NCBI GenBank assembly: GCA_946122785.1
Contig: CAMGYJ010000011.1
Location: 11,222,001 to 11,286,000, forward strand
Origin: Linum tenue
Lineage: Eukaryota; Streptophyta; Magnoliopsida; Malpighiales; Linaceae
DNA: 64,000 nucleotides
Direction: 5' to 3'
Position 1 is the stretch's first letter, and each line of letters opens with the position of its first letter. The notes beneath the pieces were generated by a model that saw only the letters and a list, made by a program, of their open reading frames with translations, was not told where the DNA came from and did not search any database. The position numbers and the translations under genes were made by a program. This document shows, piece after piece, positions 25,897-37,397 of the stretch.

Positions 25897-28376
25897 CTAC
25901 AACTTCTTTTGGACGATTAAGACAACATCTTCACCATCCCGGTCTTGTTCAGTGCTCGAGGAGTCAATTGCCTCCAAGTGCAACGCCACCAGATACTTCT
26001 TCACGTAATCTATCACCACTTGCTTGTTACTTATGATAATGAAACCAATGGGCCTTATCACACGATCCATCTCCAACAGAAGATCTCCTGCACTGCATTC
26101 CTTCTTCTCGACATCAGAGAACACGGTCCAAGCGTGAAGCAAATCATATGTCCGAGGATATGTCGAGAAGGATTCACACCTGTCAAATGGATATGTTGGA
26201 AAGCATTCAGCGGGGTGCATTTGTAAATCACGCAAATCCCCATAGGCTATAGGTGTGTTTGTAAATCACTGTTGTTAATCTCAATTGCATGCTATTTAAT
26301 TTAAAGTGCAAACAAATACATCTAAAGTGTCGACGAAAAACAAAGCAATTGCATGTATCACCCTCCCAACCAACCAAATAAACTGATGGATAAAAGAAAT
26401 AATAAGCATAGAGAAAGAAGAATGCCTTGGAATTTAAGTTGAATATTACTTACCAGCTGTGGATGGTGCCTATCATCCCCCTGTCGTATACCACCTTCAA
26501 TGTATTTGGTCCATCTTCTACGACAATGTTCATAACCCATACATCCTTGTTCTTAAAAAGTGCAGCAGCAACCCCAAGTTTGCTTTCATGTCCATTACAT
26601 TCCTTATGGTATCTGAGTGAATCTTCGGGCTCAAGATATTCAAGTAGTTCTCCACCCTCCTTCTCCAGAGTTCCTACAAAACATTACTCATGTTCAATTC
26701 TAGCTTGTTGTCATACTACATCTTTTCAGTTTGAGGGGAAAGCAACGGATTTGAATATGAATATTTCAAGTACTTACCACGTCCTTTTCAAACATATCAT
26801 TTGAATAGCCAAAATCGGCTAGTCTTGGTGGTGGGGTAGTCAATCTAGCTGGCCAAGGAGCTAGTCCACTGCCCTTCACTCTGTGGTCGTCTGATAGAGA
26901 ATAAAACCCCATGGTTAGCTCAATGCTACAGAATGACTATGGGAAAGATCTCATGATATGCATAAGAGAGGATAACATGGGCATGAAAGGAACTCACACT
27001 CAGAATAAGGTGAAATGGAAGCTTCCATTTGCACACCCCAAACTGCATCAGGATCATCATCAGAATGGCAGAGAGGAGGTTGGGTACCAGGTTCTCTTTG
27101 CATGTAACAGTCATTCGTAAGAGGTTTCCGCAAAATAACCGTTTGGTTTCTTTTTGCAACTATTCTCCAACACATTCTTTCGACAAGGGCACTCATTTCT
27201 CTCCATATTCTAAGATATTCTTCATCTTGTGCATATGCCTCGGGTGATGAATATGCAAATAACCTCCTGGTCTGAGTACCCTATCGAGTTCAAGAGGAAG
27301 AATACCATCCCTCTGAAGCCAATCGATTCTACAATGGGAACAATGGGAGAACTCGAAAGATCTGCTCGGATATGGAAGCCTCTTAGTCCCAAGAACACCA
27401 AGATAGGCAGGAATGCCTCTCTCTAGGGCAAACTGTATTTGGTTTTGATGAACATCATTTGGAGCCAAGGACATTGCGATAATGTTGGATGATAAAAGGT
27501 AACCCCCAAAACTTGCAACTCCATAGCCAACATCCAGAACAGTTCCTACATTTCCATCATCATTCAGTACATTATTGGAAAAGTTTAGCATATGAAAAAT
27601 TGAAATAAAAAGGAGAAATGTTATGAACGGCGATCATTGAAAAACATGTGGAACAAAAAGATCGTAAACAGTCCAGAAATGCATACCATTAGGGCAAGAT
27701 ACACTAAGCAAAATGTACTAAAATCTTTTGCCTGGGTCTAACGAATAAGCAAGAATCGGCTATCTTACATTTGCAATAGGAGCAATGTATTTGTCAGCTC
27801 CATAGTGGAAATGAGTGCCTCCGCCAGTAAATACTATCTTATCACCTTTTACAACCATCCAGTTCTGATTAGACTTTTCATGTTCCACAGTCTCATCTGA
27901 TATATAAGATTTCGGTCTAAGCATGGAATCAGTTCCGAATGCCGATCATCACAAACCTTGAAAAGCCACCATAAGTTGAATTAGAGACATTTACTACAAC
28001 GATTTGGATGCTAATAGTAAGAACCATAAATAAACGTAAATGAACCGTAGACATAGCCAAGCAAGAAAGTTGACATGCCAAAAGCTTAATTCGTGGTGGA
28101 AGCCCTTACCAGGAAGCTTTTTGGGACACTATCATTCTCTCCATCTTCCAGGCCAAATCTAGTTCCATCCTCTTTGTCTGAATCATCATCCCCGCGCAAA
28201 TAAGACGAACCAAGTTTCCGCAAGGATTTGCTTCCATATTCTAGAGCAGATGCACCACGATCTTGAGAACCAAAAACGGATCCATAGTAGAAGTAAATAA
28301 ACCCAAGAAAGACAGCTAGAACACAGATAGAAGTTATCAAACACTTCTTCTATGCACCATCCGGTCTTCCTCTCAT
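25897..28376 (-). pseudogene. PMT8-like putative SAM-dependent methyltransferase (DUF248), broken
   Basis: Spliced like a normal plant PMT gene: exons about 28376-28110, 27956-27769, 27591-26998, 26890-26778, 26673-26454, 26179-25897. It matches the Golgi type II membrane protein family with a short cytosolic tail, one membrane segment (ITSICVLAVFLGFIYFYYG) and two methyltransferase halves, thought to act on pectin. Lesions: TAG at 28350-28352, nine codons after the ATG; an out-of-frame loss of ~50 codons near 27887; acceptor AG changed to AT at 27592-27593; a 1-base loss near 27258; a ~4-base loss near 26572. The SAM motif reads [10 protein letters not shown] where relatives have GCG. Introns are retained, so it is a decayed duplicate or dead gene, not a retrocopy. 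Confidence 0.9.
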
Positions 28377-28379
28377 TGT

Positions 28380-29610
28380 TTTACCTACTTAATAGATCTT
28401 TAAACTAGCTGACTCTGTTGACTATTAGTTAGATTAGATCACTCAAAGATCATAAAGCAGATCTTACTGGTCTGAAGCTGTTATGTTCTTTAGTATCCCA
28501 AATAAACAACGGTAAATTCAGATTCCTAGGGACTCTTATATCACACAGAAGCCCTTCAGCCAAGACCTGTGATAAAGAAGGGGTGAAAGCAACAGAATTG
28601 TAAGAGCCCAACAGAAAAACAGGTGAAGGGAAATTAGGGAAGTAGAACCATTTGCAGACATATGTCAACTATAGAGCATTAATTAAGAGCCACAAATCAA
28701 TCACTTGATGAGTTAAAGCTAAATCTCCTAATATAAACAAATGAAAGCTTCCAACTTAACCGTTTAGCAGAACATTAAATTAATAGCAGAGATGTGACGA
28801 CTAATTATCGACACAAAAGTGCAACTTGTGTTACAAGATCGAGATCCATAAATTAAGCAATGTGTTGTCGATAAGGAATGAAGGCACACTTTACTGCATA
28901 CAAAACTTAACTACCCCATCTTAATACATGAAAATGAACAGGCAAACTGAGCAACTAATTTAGTAAATAGGATCCAACCGATTCAAGTAAAGGAAACCAA
29001 AAATGGCAAACATGGAGTTCAGAGGGAATTGATTAAGCTGGCAATCAAGAACTAGAAAAGAAAAAGGAAAATGACCTTCTTTAATTACGCAATCAAAGAC
29101 GAAGTAAAGCATCATGAGATATGAAGAGAATGAAGCTCATTAGTCCTACTAGCTTTGAGAACACCAAATCCCCAAAACCAAACAAAAAAAATCCATCGCA
29201 ATTGCCCACACCACTCGAGAGAATCTTAAACACGAAAGCGAATCCAACCTATCATTGGAACAGCCAAACGAATCCATACCCAGATGGGAATTTGGCAAAT
29301 CAGATCCGTGACACGAGTCTACTCCGCATTCCAATTAACCGAAGCAATAGGCTAAACAACAAGGGGGGAGAGAGAGCTTACTGGGAATGTGAGTGAATGA
29401 ATGGAATCAAACAACGAGAAAACGCGTAGAGTGGAAGAAAGAGCAGCCCAGAGGAGATCTGGGTCAGGCGCTCTGTTGGCATGTAACAAGAAGGAACATC
29501 AAGAGAGAGATCAAATCTCAGAGGTTGAGGTTTGGATTTTCTATTTGTGTGGAAGAGGCAAAAGCGAAGGCGAGAGTGGGAGTGATATAATTTTAAGAGG
29601 ATGGAAAGGA
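28380..29610 (-). promoter_or_regulatory. 5' UTR, leader intron and promoter side of the PMT8-like pseudogene
   Basis: A leader acceptor CAACAG lies at about 28418-28423, just upstream of the ATG, and a donor CCCA|GTAAGC at 29382/29381. The first non-coding exon would therefore lie at about 29382-29600. This two-part leader is usual for the family and shows that the copy arose with its upstream region. No TATA box is assigned. Confidence 0.45.
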
Positions 29611-30706
29611 AGGTGAACGACTGAGGGGAGGTCAGGTCAGGTCGTTAACGTTTATTTTCATATCTGTCAACAACCAAAACAAAAAAGCAAAAAATTAAGG
29701 AAAAAGATTATATCTGTGATTAGTACTCATTGGTAATTTAAGAATGACGATCCACCGGACAATTGGACATATTGTACTATACAACTCGATTATAGTATTT
29801 ATAGAGCATATGTAAAAAAGTATTATGTGACAAATTTGTTAACAAATCATTCTTTCAGCTATAGAACCCCTTTCTGTCGGTGAGATTGGTTTTTTTTGTA
29901 AATAAATCATTCTTTCAGTCCACCAGTCTCTCCACCTCACTAATCCAGTCGCAAAAAGTCAGACGTCACTTTCCTTCTCTTTGGCTTTCCTATATTTACT
30001 GTCTCTTCCACCCGATAATGGAAATGACAGCGTACAAATTTAGAAGCAGGTTCGGATTTCAAAGGTTAAAAGTTGGGAAATAAAATTCTTTAATTGCATT
30101 TTTTTAAGTTAAATAATAATTATATTGAGAATTAAGATAATGTAAGGAAGTAGTTAAGTATTATACATGGACATCTCACAACAACTCGACATCAGAGGTG
30201 GTTTGTTCTTGAGGTCATGTTTTCAGTTCCTCACGACCCCTAATATTAATCGTTGTCTTAAATCACTTGGTATGGGGAGGCCTTTGTAAACTTCAAACTC
30301 ATGAATCGGCTTTCGTTTAAGAAGACGTGTAAAGAAGTAGTTAAATACCATATATTGGCCTCTCCCAACAACTCGTATTATTGACACCCGTTAGTTTATG
30401 GCAGGTAATGATAATATCATGTTTTCATCCAATCTGTTATCAAAGTGCACTATTTTGTTTTCCGAAAAATTTCAAGAAAAAACATACAAGGAGAAAAGCC
30501 TCGAACTCCATTACACCCAGCGATCCCGACTACTACAACAATCAGACTCTAACACCATTCGGTGGAAGCCTTCTATTTGTCTGTCATGATCTTTAGTCTC
30601 ATTTGCACTATCAGAGACTATGGGAATCATGATGGTAGTTTCTGAAGCACTGGCTGTGATTTTCCTTCTTTTTTCTCCTTGGTTCCGTTTTTTTATACTT
30701 CCAAGG
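29611..30706. other. Intergenic, with a diverged direct repeat
   Basis: 30141-30190 and 30327-30376 share GTAA(G/A)GAAGTAGTTAA and CAACAACTCG. No gene seen. Confidence 0.5.
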
Positions 30707-31005
30707 TCAATTTTACGGCTATTTATCATAAATGATCACAAACCTTTACACTTTGTACAAAACTGTCACAAATCTTTATTTTTGCACGATTTGATAATAA
30801 ACGTTTAAGCGTATAACAAAATGGTCATTCCGTCATTCTTCATCCAAAATTCCGTCATTCTTCACATCATCAAAATTAATAATAAAATAATTGAACTTAA
30901 CCAAACGACCCACCCCATTCCAAACCATCCCCACTCAACCCACCTACCTCTCTCAATACCCAGTGGTCTAACCTATCTTCTGTCCAAGAGATCCCTCTGC
31001 CATGC

Positions 31006-31212
31006 CTAATTCTCCATCTCCAGCCTCTTCAGAAACGTTTCGAGCTCTATAGCACGTTTCGCCGTGCGAGCGGTTTTCTCGTCCTTTTGCCGCAAGAGAA
31101 CCGCGACGCTTGACTCGATTGTTTTCAGAAACAGGGCTAGCTGCTGCTTTCTCTGCTTTTGCAGCATCAGTCTCAACCTCTCGTTATGGATTTGAAAATT
31201 GATAAAAACCAT
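31006..31212 (-). pseudogene. Captured fragment of a BOI/SBP1-type RING E3 ligase
   Basis: On the minus strand this reads about 65 residues of the coiled-coil region that precedes the RING in BOI-related/S-RNase-binding-protein E3 ligases: FQIHNERLRLMLQKQRKQQL … LRQKDE … AIELETFLKRLEMEN. The next codon is TAG where the family has Gln (ENQAWQR). It lies between the left TIR of element I and element II, in DNA that belongs to element I, and is GC-richer than the surroundings. No RING follows, so it cannot be a functional ligase. I infer transduplication by a MULE. Confidence 0.65.
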
Positions 31213-31254
31213 AAATAAAAATTAGGAAATGGTAGAGGGAAAGAAAAATTGGAA

Positions 31255-32792
31255 GTCGGGAAAACAAAAAGGCAAAATTCATCTGTGTAGCAAAAACTTT
31301 GACGTTTGTGACAATAATAGCCACTTTTGAGGAAATACCAATAATAGCCAGAATTTGAAAGCTTGATGACAATAATAGTCATTTCCGTTACATAATTTAA
31401 CGGAGTCAGTGACACCGTTAGTCAATTTAACAGAACGCTTACTTGGCTGCCAACTCACCCTCTCTTTCGTTTCCACCTCAGCAATCACTGATAGGTGGAT
31501 GACACGTCATTTACAAAAAAAAGTGGAAATGTGTTATCTTTTTATTATTAATAATTACATAAAAAAAGAGATGAACTCTCCGTCTCTCTAAATCCCTTTC
31601 TTCACCTTCTTCGATCCAACTCCCTGCCCCTTATTCCGCCGCTGCCGCATAACTCTTCTTCCCATCTGATTCAGGGTCGTCGTCTTTGGCGGAAGAGGAA
31701 GAAGAGGCGTTGCCTTTATGGTACATAAGCACGAAGGTGAAAGGCTTGGACAGTTGACCGATGGCTGCTGATACTCCAGCTGCTACCAACACCTTCCAAC
31801 AATTTCCCCAAACTCAAAATTCCATTACTAGGGTTCACCAACAAGGGCGAATGAAAGAAATCCTTCACTGATACTGACAACCCAACAGTAAACAGAAGCA
31901 ACGGAGAAATGGTAGAGAAGAAATGGGAAAGTGGGGAAGAAAGAACCTTGTTGTGGGTGAGGGTTTTTGGGTCTGAAATCAAATTAGGAAGGCTTGGGTT
32001 TGATGTTGGGATGCGAAAGGAAGAAGCCCAATTAAGAGGGAGAAGAAGAAGTGGAATGAGAAGGACAAGTAGAGCAGGAACGGCTGAGGTCGGAGCTGCC
32101 AACTGAGGCAGAGCTCTGGCAACAATCCTGCAGCACCAACATATTCTCTTTTCCTTTTACCTATGTTTATTGGTTATAATTTGTAGGTTTGAGGTGGTTT
32201 AGGAAGAGGGTTCCTCTGCAAATGCGAAATTGGGAGGAGGGGGAGAAGAGGTAGAGGCATATCTAATCGTAGTCGTCGTCTCCTCCACCTCCTCAATGAC
32301 GCGGATGCTCTATTTTGTCTCCTCCACCGGCCTCATCGAAAGAAATTGGTACTGGTCGTCGTACCTTTTTGTATTGAATCGAAGGAGGGATGGAGGGGCT
32401 AGGGGACTATGGGCCGGGGGGAAAATAATCGAGTGGTGGGAGAGGAGTCTCGCCACCGCCACACTCACCCGCAACGTAAGGAAGAAAAGAGGACGAAGAT
32501 TGAAGATTTCCAGATCTATTCGCTCTCTTGATCCAGGGCAGAAGAACCGAGAGGGAGAGAGAGAAATAAAAATTATTTAATTTTTTATTTTTATTTTTTC
32601 TGTTAATTCCACATCATATTTTTATTGACTAAAATGTTGACACGTCAACTTTTCCGTTAGTCAAGTCAGTACATTAACTAACACCGTCAAACAATTGGAC
32701 AAAAATGGCTATTTTTGGTATTTCGCCAAACGTGACTATATTTGGGCAAACCATCAAAGTTTTGGCTCCACAGTTGTATTTTGCCAAACAAG
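31255..32792. mobile_element. MULE-like element II, nested in element I
   Basis: The inverted ends share GGCAAAAT…CTGTG, AAAACTTTGA and GAAATACCAA.AATAGCCA over about 170 bp (31255-31440; 32620-32792). AAAATTGGAA flanks it at 31245-31254 and 32793-32802. The exact terminal bases are uncertain by a few positions. There is no transposase; the interior is GC-rich and gene-like. Confidence 0.75.
31570..32102 (-). pseudogene. Gene-like fragment inside element II, possibly DUF212-related
   Basis: The minus strand from 32102 encodes a hydrophobic N-terminus (AVPALLVLLIPLLLLPLNW). About 31800-31730, in another frame, it reads VLVAAGVSAAIGQLSKPFT, which resembles plant DUF212 (acid phosphatase/vanadium haloperoxidase-related) proteins. 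The frame changes between the two, so the pieces are either separate exons fused by capture or frameshifted. Family assignment is tentative. Confidence 0.4.
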
Positions 32793-33140
32793 AAAATTGG
32801 AACTTTGAATTACCAGTACTATGATATATTCATCGATTTCTTGCCTCTGCTTCTGTTCATAAGCGGCCATGGAATTAACACCCAGACTCACCATATGCGA
32901 CGGAATGGGGTAAAAATCACCATCGGTCACTTTCCTTGCTCTATTATTTCAAGTTTATTTTACCACTAGATTATCTATTAATTCAACTAAACCACTGAAC
33001 TTGATATAAAAGATCACCATCTATCACTTCCGTTACAACTTAACAAATGTCATCTTAACGGTGTTGACAAACCACTAACGGTGATGACATGCCAACTTCA
33101 GATTTGAAGATAGCTCATTTAATCTGCCATGTCAGAGTAG

Positions 33141-33650
33141 GTATCGAACCTAAGACCCCAACCATCAAAGACAACCATTTAAACCAATATAGCTACAACA
33201 TCTTCTATAGTACTCGTTTAAATTTAAATTATTATATAGATAGTTTGATACCTGGTATTGAAAGACATTGTTGTTTGCTCGTATTTGGCTTTTATAATTT
33301 GAAAAGAACATGTTTAGTGGTACACACCTGTATTGTTTTTTCCCCCTAATAGGAGAGTGGAAACTAGAGGCTTTTTTGGACAAGTTTCAAAGATTTGATA
33401 TTGTCTGAATTGAACGCTGAGTTGAAGTCGCGACTTCTATTTCAAGTTCACAAGCTCTGCAAGTTTTAGCGTCTTGCAAATTATAAAAGCAAAATACAAG
33501 CAAGCAACAATATCTTTCAATACCAGGTTTAGATCTAATAATTTGAATTTAAACAATTATCAGCGAAGTTGTTGTAGCTCAATTGGTGTATATGGTTGTC
33601 TATGATGGGTAGGGTCTTAGGTTCAACTCCTGCTCCCATCACTTCTTTTT
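33141..33650. repeat. Inverted pair of tRNA-headed SINE-like units
   Basis: The right arm (about 33478-33645, plus) and left arm (about 33140-33305, minus) are inverted copies with a spacer of about 170 bp. Each outer end is tRNA-like: A box TAGCTCAATTGG (right) or TAGCTATATTGG (left), and B box GGTTCAACTCC (right) or GGTTCGATACC (left). Toward the spacer both share ACCTGGTATTGAAAGA and GCTTTTATAATTTG. This fits two tail-to-tail SINE copies or a palindromic tRNA-derived element. Box-box spacing is wide but within SINE range. Confidence 0.6.
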
Positions 33651-33962
33651 AATCATACAGCATCTACATCGGGGTTTCATTTACAATTGCAATGCGACGT
33701 GGGTGGAGGAATGAAATTTCTTTCCCCAATTGCATTGATGTGAGTAGCAATTGCAAGTATGCAACCTACCATATGTTGCAATCGTCAATAAGGTTCAACA
33801 CCTGCTCCCATCACTTTTTTTTAATCATAGAGCATCTACATCGGGGTTTCATTTGCAATTGCAATGCGATGTGGGTGGAGGAATGCAATTGCTTTCCCCA
33901 ATTGCATTGATGCGAGTAGCAATTGCAAGTATGCAACCTACCATATGTTGCAATCGTCAATA
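33619..33962. repeat. Two tandem copies, about 172-bp period
   Basis: GGTTCAAC(T/A)CCTGCTCCCATCAC, CATCTACATCGGGGTTTCATTT and CCATATGTTGCAATCGTCAATAA recur at a spacing of 172 bases (33619-33790 and 33791-33962). The repeated unit begins at the B box of the SINE-like unit, so it duplicated after that unit was in place. Confidence 0.85.
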
Positions 33963-34005
33963 AAAGCCACGTTGGAAATTTGTCCATTTATTGAGTTTTT
34001 TTATA

Positions 34006-35767
34006 GGATTAATTCACCTGCATAGCCATAACTTTCACAATTTTGACAAATATAGCCACTTTTTGAAAAATACACAGAAATAGCCATTTCGTTAATAACT
34101 TTAACGGTACAGTGAGATATGCTGACTGGACTAACGTTTTCTGATGACATGGCAACTTTTCTTCAAAAATAATTACAGGTGAAAATGATCCCTTTTTATT
34201 AAATTAATTAATTACATAAATAAATAAAAATAAAACAAAGAAAAAGGAGTTGAAACTATCCGCCCCCAGTCCCCCACTTTACTCTTCATCCCGTTCGTTC
34301 GCTGATTCATCTCTCCCGAAGATGGTCTCTCTTCGTCTTCTTTATCTTCTCCGATTACTAAGCGCCGCCACCCTCTGCCGTCGTTGAGTTCCTAGGATCC
34401 GCTGCCAGCGCCGTTGTCAAATCCCTAGCAATGGGAGAACGACCCATCTTCGTTTACCCGAGTTATCAACGGTAGATCTGGGGCGTCGTCAAGAAAGAGC
34501 ATATTGCTCCTCTGTCCCTCCGATTATAGTCGTGCTAGAACTGGCTTTGAATTCGATTAGATCCAGTCGTCTTTATTCGTCGTCGTGGGGCCGGTGGTTT
34601 GAGGTGGAGAGAGGAAGACGAGAGGGATAAATGGTGAGATTTCTAGGCCGCAATCGGATTTATGGGAGATGGATTCTTGTGGATTTTGGGATTTGGTACG
34701 ACGAGGGGAGAAAGAGGGAGAGCTCCAAGGTCCCCAACTTTGCCGCTTCCCCACCTCACTTCCCTCTTCTTCTTCTTCTTCTTCTTCTTCTTCTTCTTCT
34801 TCTTCTTCTTCTTCTTCTTCTTCGTTCACACCAACCAGTCAACGAACCCAACCACTTCATCAGACCATCATTCCCTTCCCTCCTTCGCTCAAAGCCTTCA
34901 TTCACTCCATATCTCCCTTTGTCAATCACATCCATCCCACTTTAGGCTGACCATTGCTGGATGCAGAAGAAAGGATGACGTCCGACGGAATGGTGACATC
35001 GGCAGAGGGAGAACAATAGGAGGAGAGAGCGGCGCCCAAGTTGTGGCCCTGATTCCGTCTGCTAGAGCTCATTCCCTCCGGATGAGAACCCTGTATTTCT
35101 CACGAAACCCTCTCCATGGAAAACAAAAAAAAAATCCCCAAATTTGAAACCCTCCCTCGTCCGTCATCCATAAATCCTCCTCCATCGCCGCTCCCTTCAT
35201 CCACCGCCTCTCCTCCTTACCTCTGTTTCCGCTATTCTCCTCCTACCCAACTCTCATCTCCACCGCAGGGGTAACCAGAAATCGGTTTTGAGAACCGCCA
35301 TTGAAGGGGCAGAGCTCTGAGCTCTGGTTTTGCGAGATCTGAAAAGTTGGAGTAGTCGGAGGAGACAAAACTTCCTCGCGGCATCTATATTGGTGGGTGC
35401 GGCGACGAGGCAGTGTTTTGATGTTTTCATTTTCACTCTGGTAGATAATGGAGATGGTGGGTGTGGCAGGAGAATTGGGTTTTGGAAACCTAGATCCGAT
35501 CGTCGTTGATTGGCGGAGAATTTCGAAGCTCCGGAGAGGATGGGTTTTGGATGCAGTCAGGTGGCATGACTTGGTGTGTGTTAGAGCTGATGTGGGAACT
35601 AAGGTGACATCCACATCAGCATCTTGTTAACGGTGGTAAATTTTCTAACGAAAATGGCTAATTTTGTCAAACGAATATCTAAAATGTGGCTACAATTGTG
35701 TATTTTTTGAAAAGTGGCTATAATTGTCAAAATCGTGAAAGTTATGGCTATGCAGGTGAATTAAACC
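34006..35767. mobile_element. MULE-like element IV, innermost, well-preserved TIRs
   Basis: The left end GG(A)TTAATTCACCTGCATAGC and complemented right end GGTTTAATTCACCTGCATAGC match closely for about 70 bp (CATAGCCATAACTTTCAC, ATTTTGACAA, ATAGCCAC). A weaker inverted match extends further inward (34006-34170; 35600-35767). T-rich flanks hide the duplication. There is no transposase; the 1.4-kb GC-rich core looks gene-like but I recognise no family. It is the best-preserved, hence probably youngest, member of the nest. Confidence 0.75.
34765..34823. repeat. (CTT)n microsatellite
   Basis: About 19 uninterrupted CTT units inside element IV. It explains the poly-Glu, poly-Ser, poly-Leu and poly-Phe frames read there on either strand. 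Confidence 0.97.
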
Positions 35768-37335
35768 TTTTTTTTTTAATAATTTCGTTCACAACCTCTG
35801 TGAATCAAAATTTATTTTTTCATATAATTTTTATCTATTTTTTAGGTCTACGCTCTAGATGTGCAATTTCAAGTCAATTGCATTGATGGAGAACAATGAA
35901 AGGAATTTGAGTTGGATTGCAAAATAGTTGAGGTGACAATTAAGAATAAAAATGCAATTGCTTTTTCAATTTCATTAATGCGGATGCTCTTAGGTTAAAC
36001 CACCTGGTTGTTGAATTATCAACATGTGATTGGTGACATGGCAGATTAAATGAACTGTCTTCAAATCTGGCGTTGCCATGTCATCACCGTTAGTGCTTTG
36101 TCAGCACCGTTAAGACGTCATCCGTAAAGTTGGAACGAAAGTGATGTATGGTGATGTTTTATATCAACTTCAGTGGTTTAGTTGAATTAATAGATATTCT
36201 AGTGGTATGAGTTACTAGAGCAAGTACAGTGACCAATGGTAATTTTCACTCGAAATGATTTTGAGGTTAAATTTTTAGAAGCAGCGACAAAGAAGAAAGA
36301 TGGGGACGGGGATTGGGAGAGGGCAGTGGTGGTGAAGTTCAATTTTTTTTTTTCCGGTTTGGTTAAGTTTACTTAATTTATTATCAATTTTGATGACGTG
36401 GAGTGCTGACTGGATCAAGTTAACAGAATTTTGGGCGGAGAAGGATGAAATGACTGTTTAGTTATATGCCTAAGCATGTATTACCGAATCGTGCAAAAAT
36501 AAAGCTTTGTGATCATTTTGTACAAAGTGCAAAGATTTGTTACCATTTATGATAATTACCCTCAATTTTACTAACGACTGTACACCAGATCAAAAGTTTA
36601 TATAGACACACTTCACAAGCTACAATAATACTGTTTTGAACTACATCTATGAGGGACACTTGTCGCAACCGCCCCCTCGCGATCGGGGGACCGTTGCGAA
36701 CTGATCGGAGTCGCCATCGACCGTGCTTTGGGGTGGGTCGAACACCATTTTCCGGTTTTAATTTTTTGTGTTAAAACCAGAATTCTGGTCTGCGAATTTT
36801 AGATTTTTGGGTTCGGGAGTACGGTTACGCGTGGGGAAGTGTATTCACACCCCACAACGCCCAAAATTGGTACTACTTAAATCGATAAGTTTAAAGGTTG
36901 GGTGTATTATTATTTGCGGCTTTATTGTGTGATAAATCATAAGATTCAATTGATTAGGTATTTATTAATATACAGTTTGATCATACGTTTATTAACATAA
37001 TTCTCAAAATTAAAGAAATAGTTTTAAGTTGGTTGGACTCGAACCTATCGGTTGCCTACGTACCCGGGTTAACCGGGATCAAAGTCCACGTAGTTCGAAA
37101 AAACTTTAAATGATTTAAAAAGTAATTTTAACCTCGTTCCACCGAAGGTAATTTTCATATTATAATTTAATGAAATTTGAATTTAAATTTTTGTAAGGAT
37201 TTTAGTATTTTAGGAGGTAATTCGATGTATTGGACAAGATACGAGATAAACTTAATCCGCATCTTAACATTTTGTATTAAGGATACTAAATAATAAAATC
37301 GAATGGGATGATTAAATTGACACATAACAAGCAAG

Positions 37336-37397
37336 CAGCCCAACGGGCTGAGGTGGTCTTAGATCGCGTTCGATCCGAGAATGTGGGTTCGAAACCC
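37336..37397 (+). other. tRNA-like pol III promoter boxes in LTR (left copy)
   Basis: A-box-like CAGCCCAACGGG at 37336-37347 and perfect B box within GGGTTCGAAACCC at 37385-37397, followed by CTACATTTTTT, a pol III-type T run. It is in the plus orientation, opposite to the retroelement. Probably a SINE head absorbed into the LTR. Confidence 0.6.

Larger units (their letters stand above)
32909..36250. mobile_element. MULE-like element III, nested in element I and split by element IV
   Basis: Ends GGTAAAAATCACCATCGGTC and, complemented, GTGAAAATTACCATTGGTC. The inverted similarity runs about 230 bp (32909-33140; 36020-36250) and includes CTATTAATTCAACTAAACCA and AACGGTG. An imperfect flanking repeat (CGGAATG / CGAAATG) may be the target duplication. 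It holds SINE-like units, a tandem repeat and element IV. Confidence 0.7.
30717..36561. mobile_element. MULE-like element I (outermost), long TIRs, 10-bp target duplication
   Basis: The left terminus GGCTATTTATCATAAATG pairs with the right terminus, which reads GGGTAATTATCATAAATG on the minus strand. The inverted similarity continues for about 190 bp (30717-30905 and 36375-36561), including TTTGCACTTTGTACAAAA and TTTATTTTTGCACGATT. The 10-mer TCAATTTTAC is duplicated at 30707-30716 and 36562-36571. Long TIRs with 8-11-bp duplications are Mutator-like features. No transposase is present. It contains elements II, III and IV and, in its own sequence, a BOI/SBP1-like coding fragment. Confidence 0.85.

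Noticed and set aside
34557..34829. Poly-Glu/poly-Ser/poly-Phe proteins
   Set aside because: They are six-frame readings of a (CTT)n microsatellite inside element IV.
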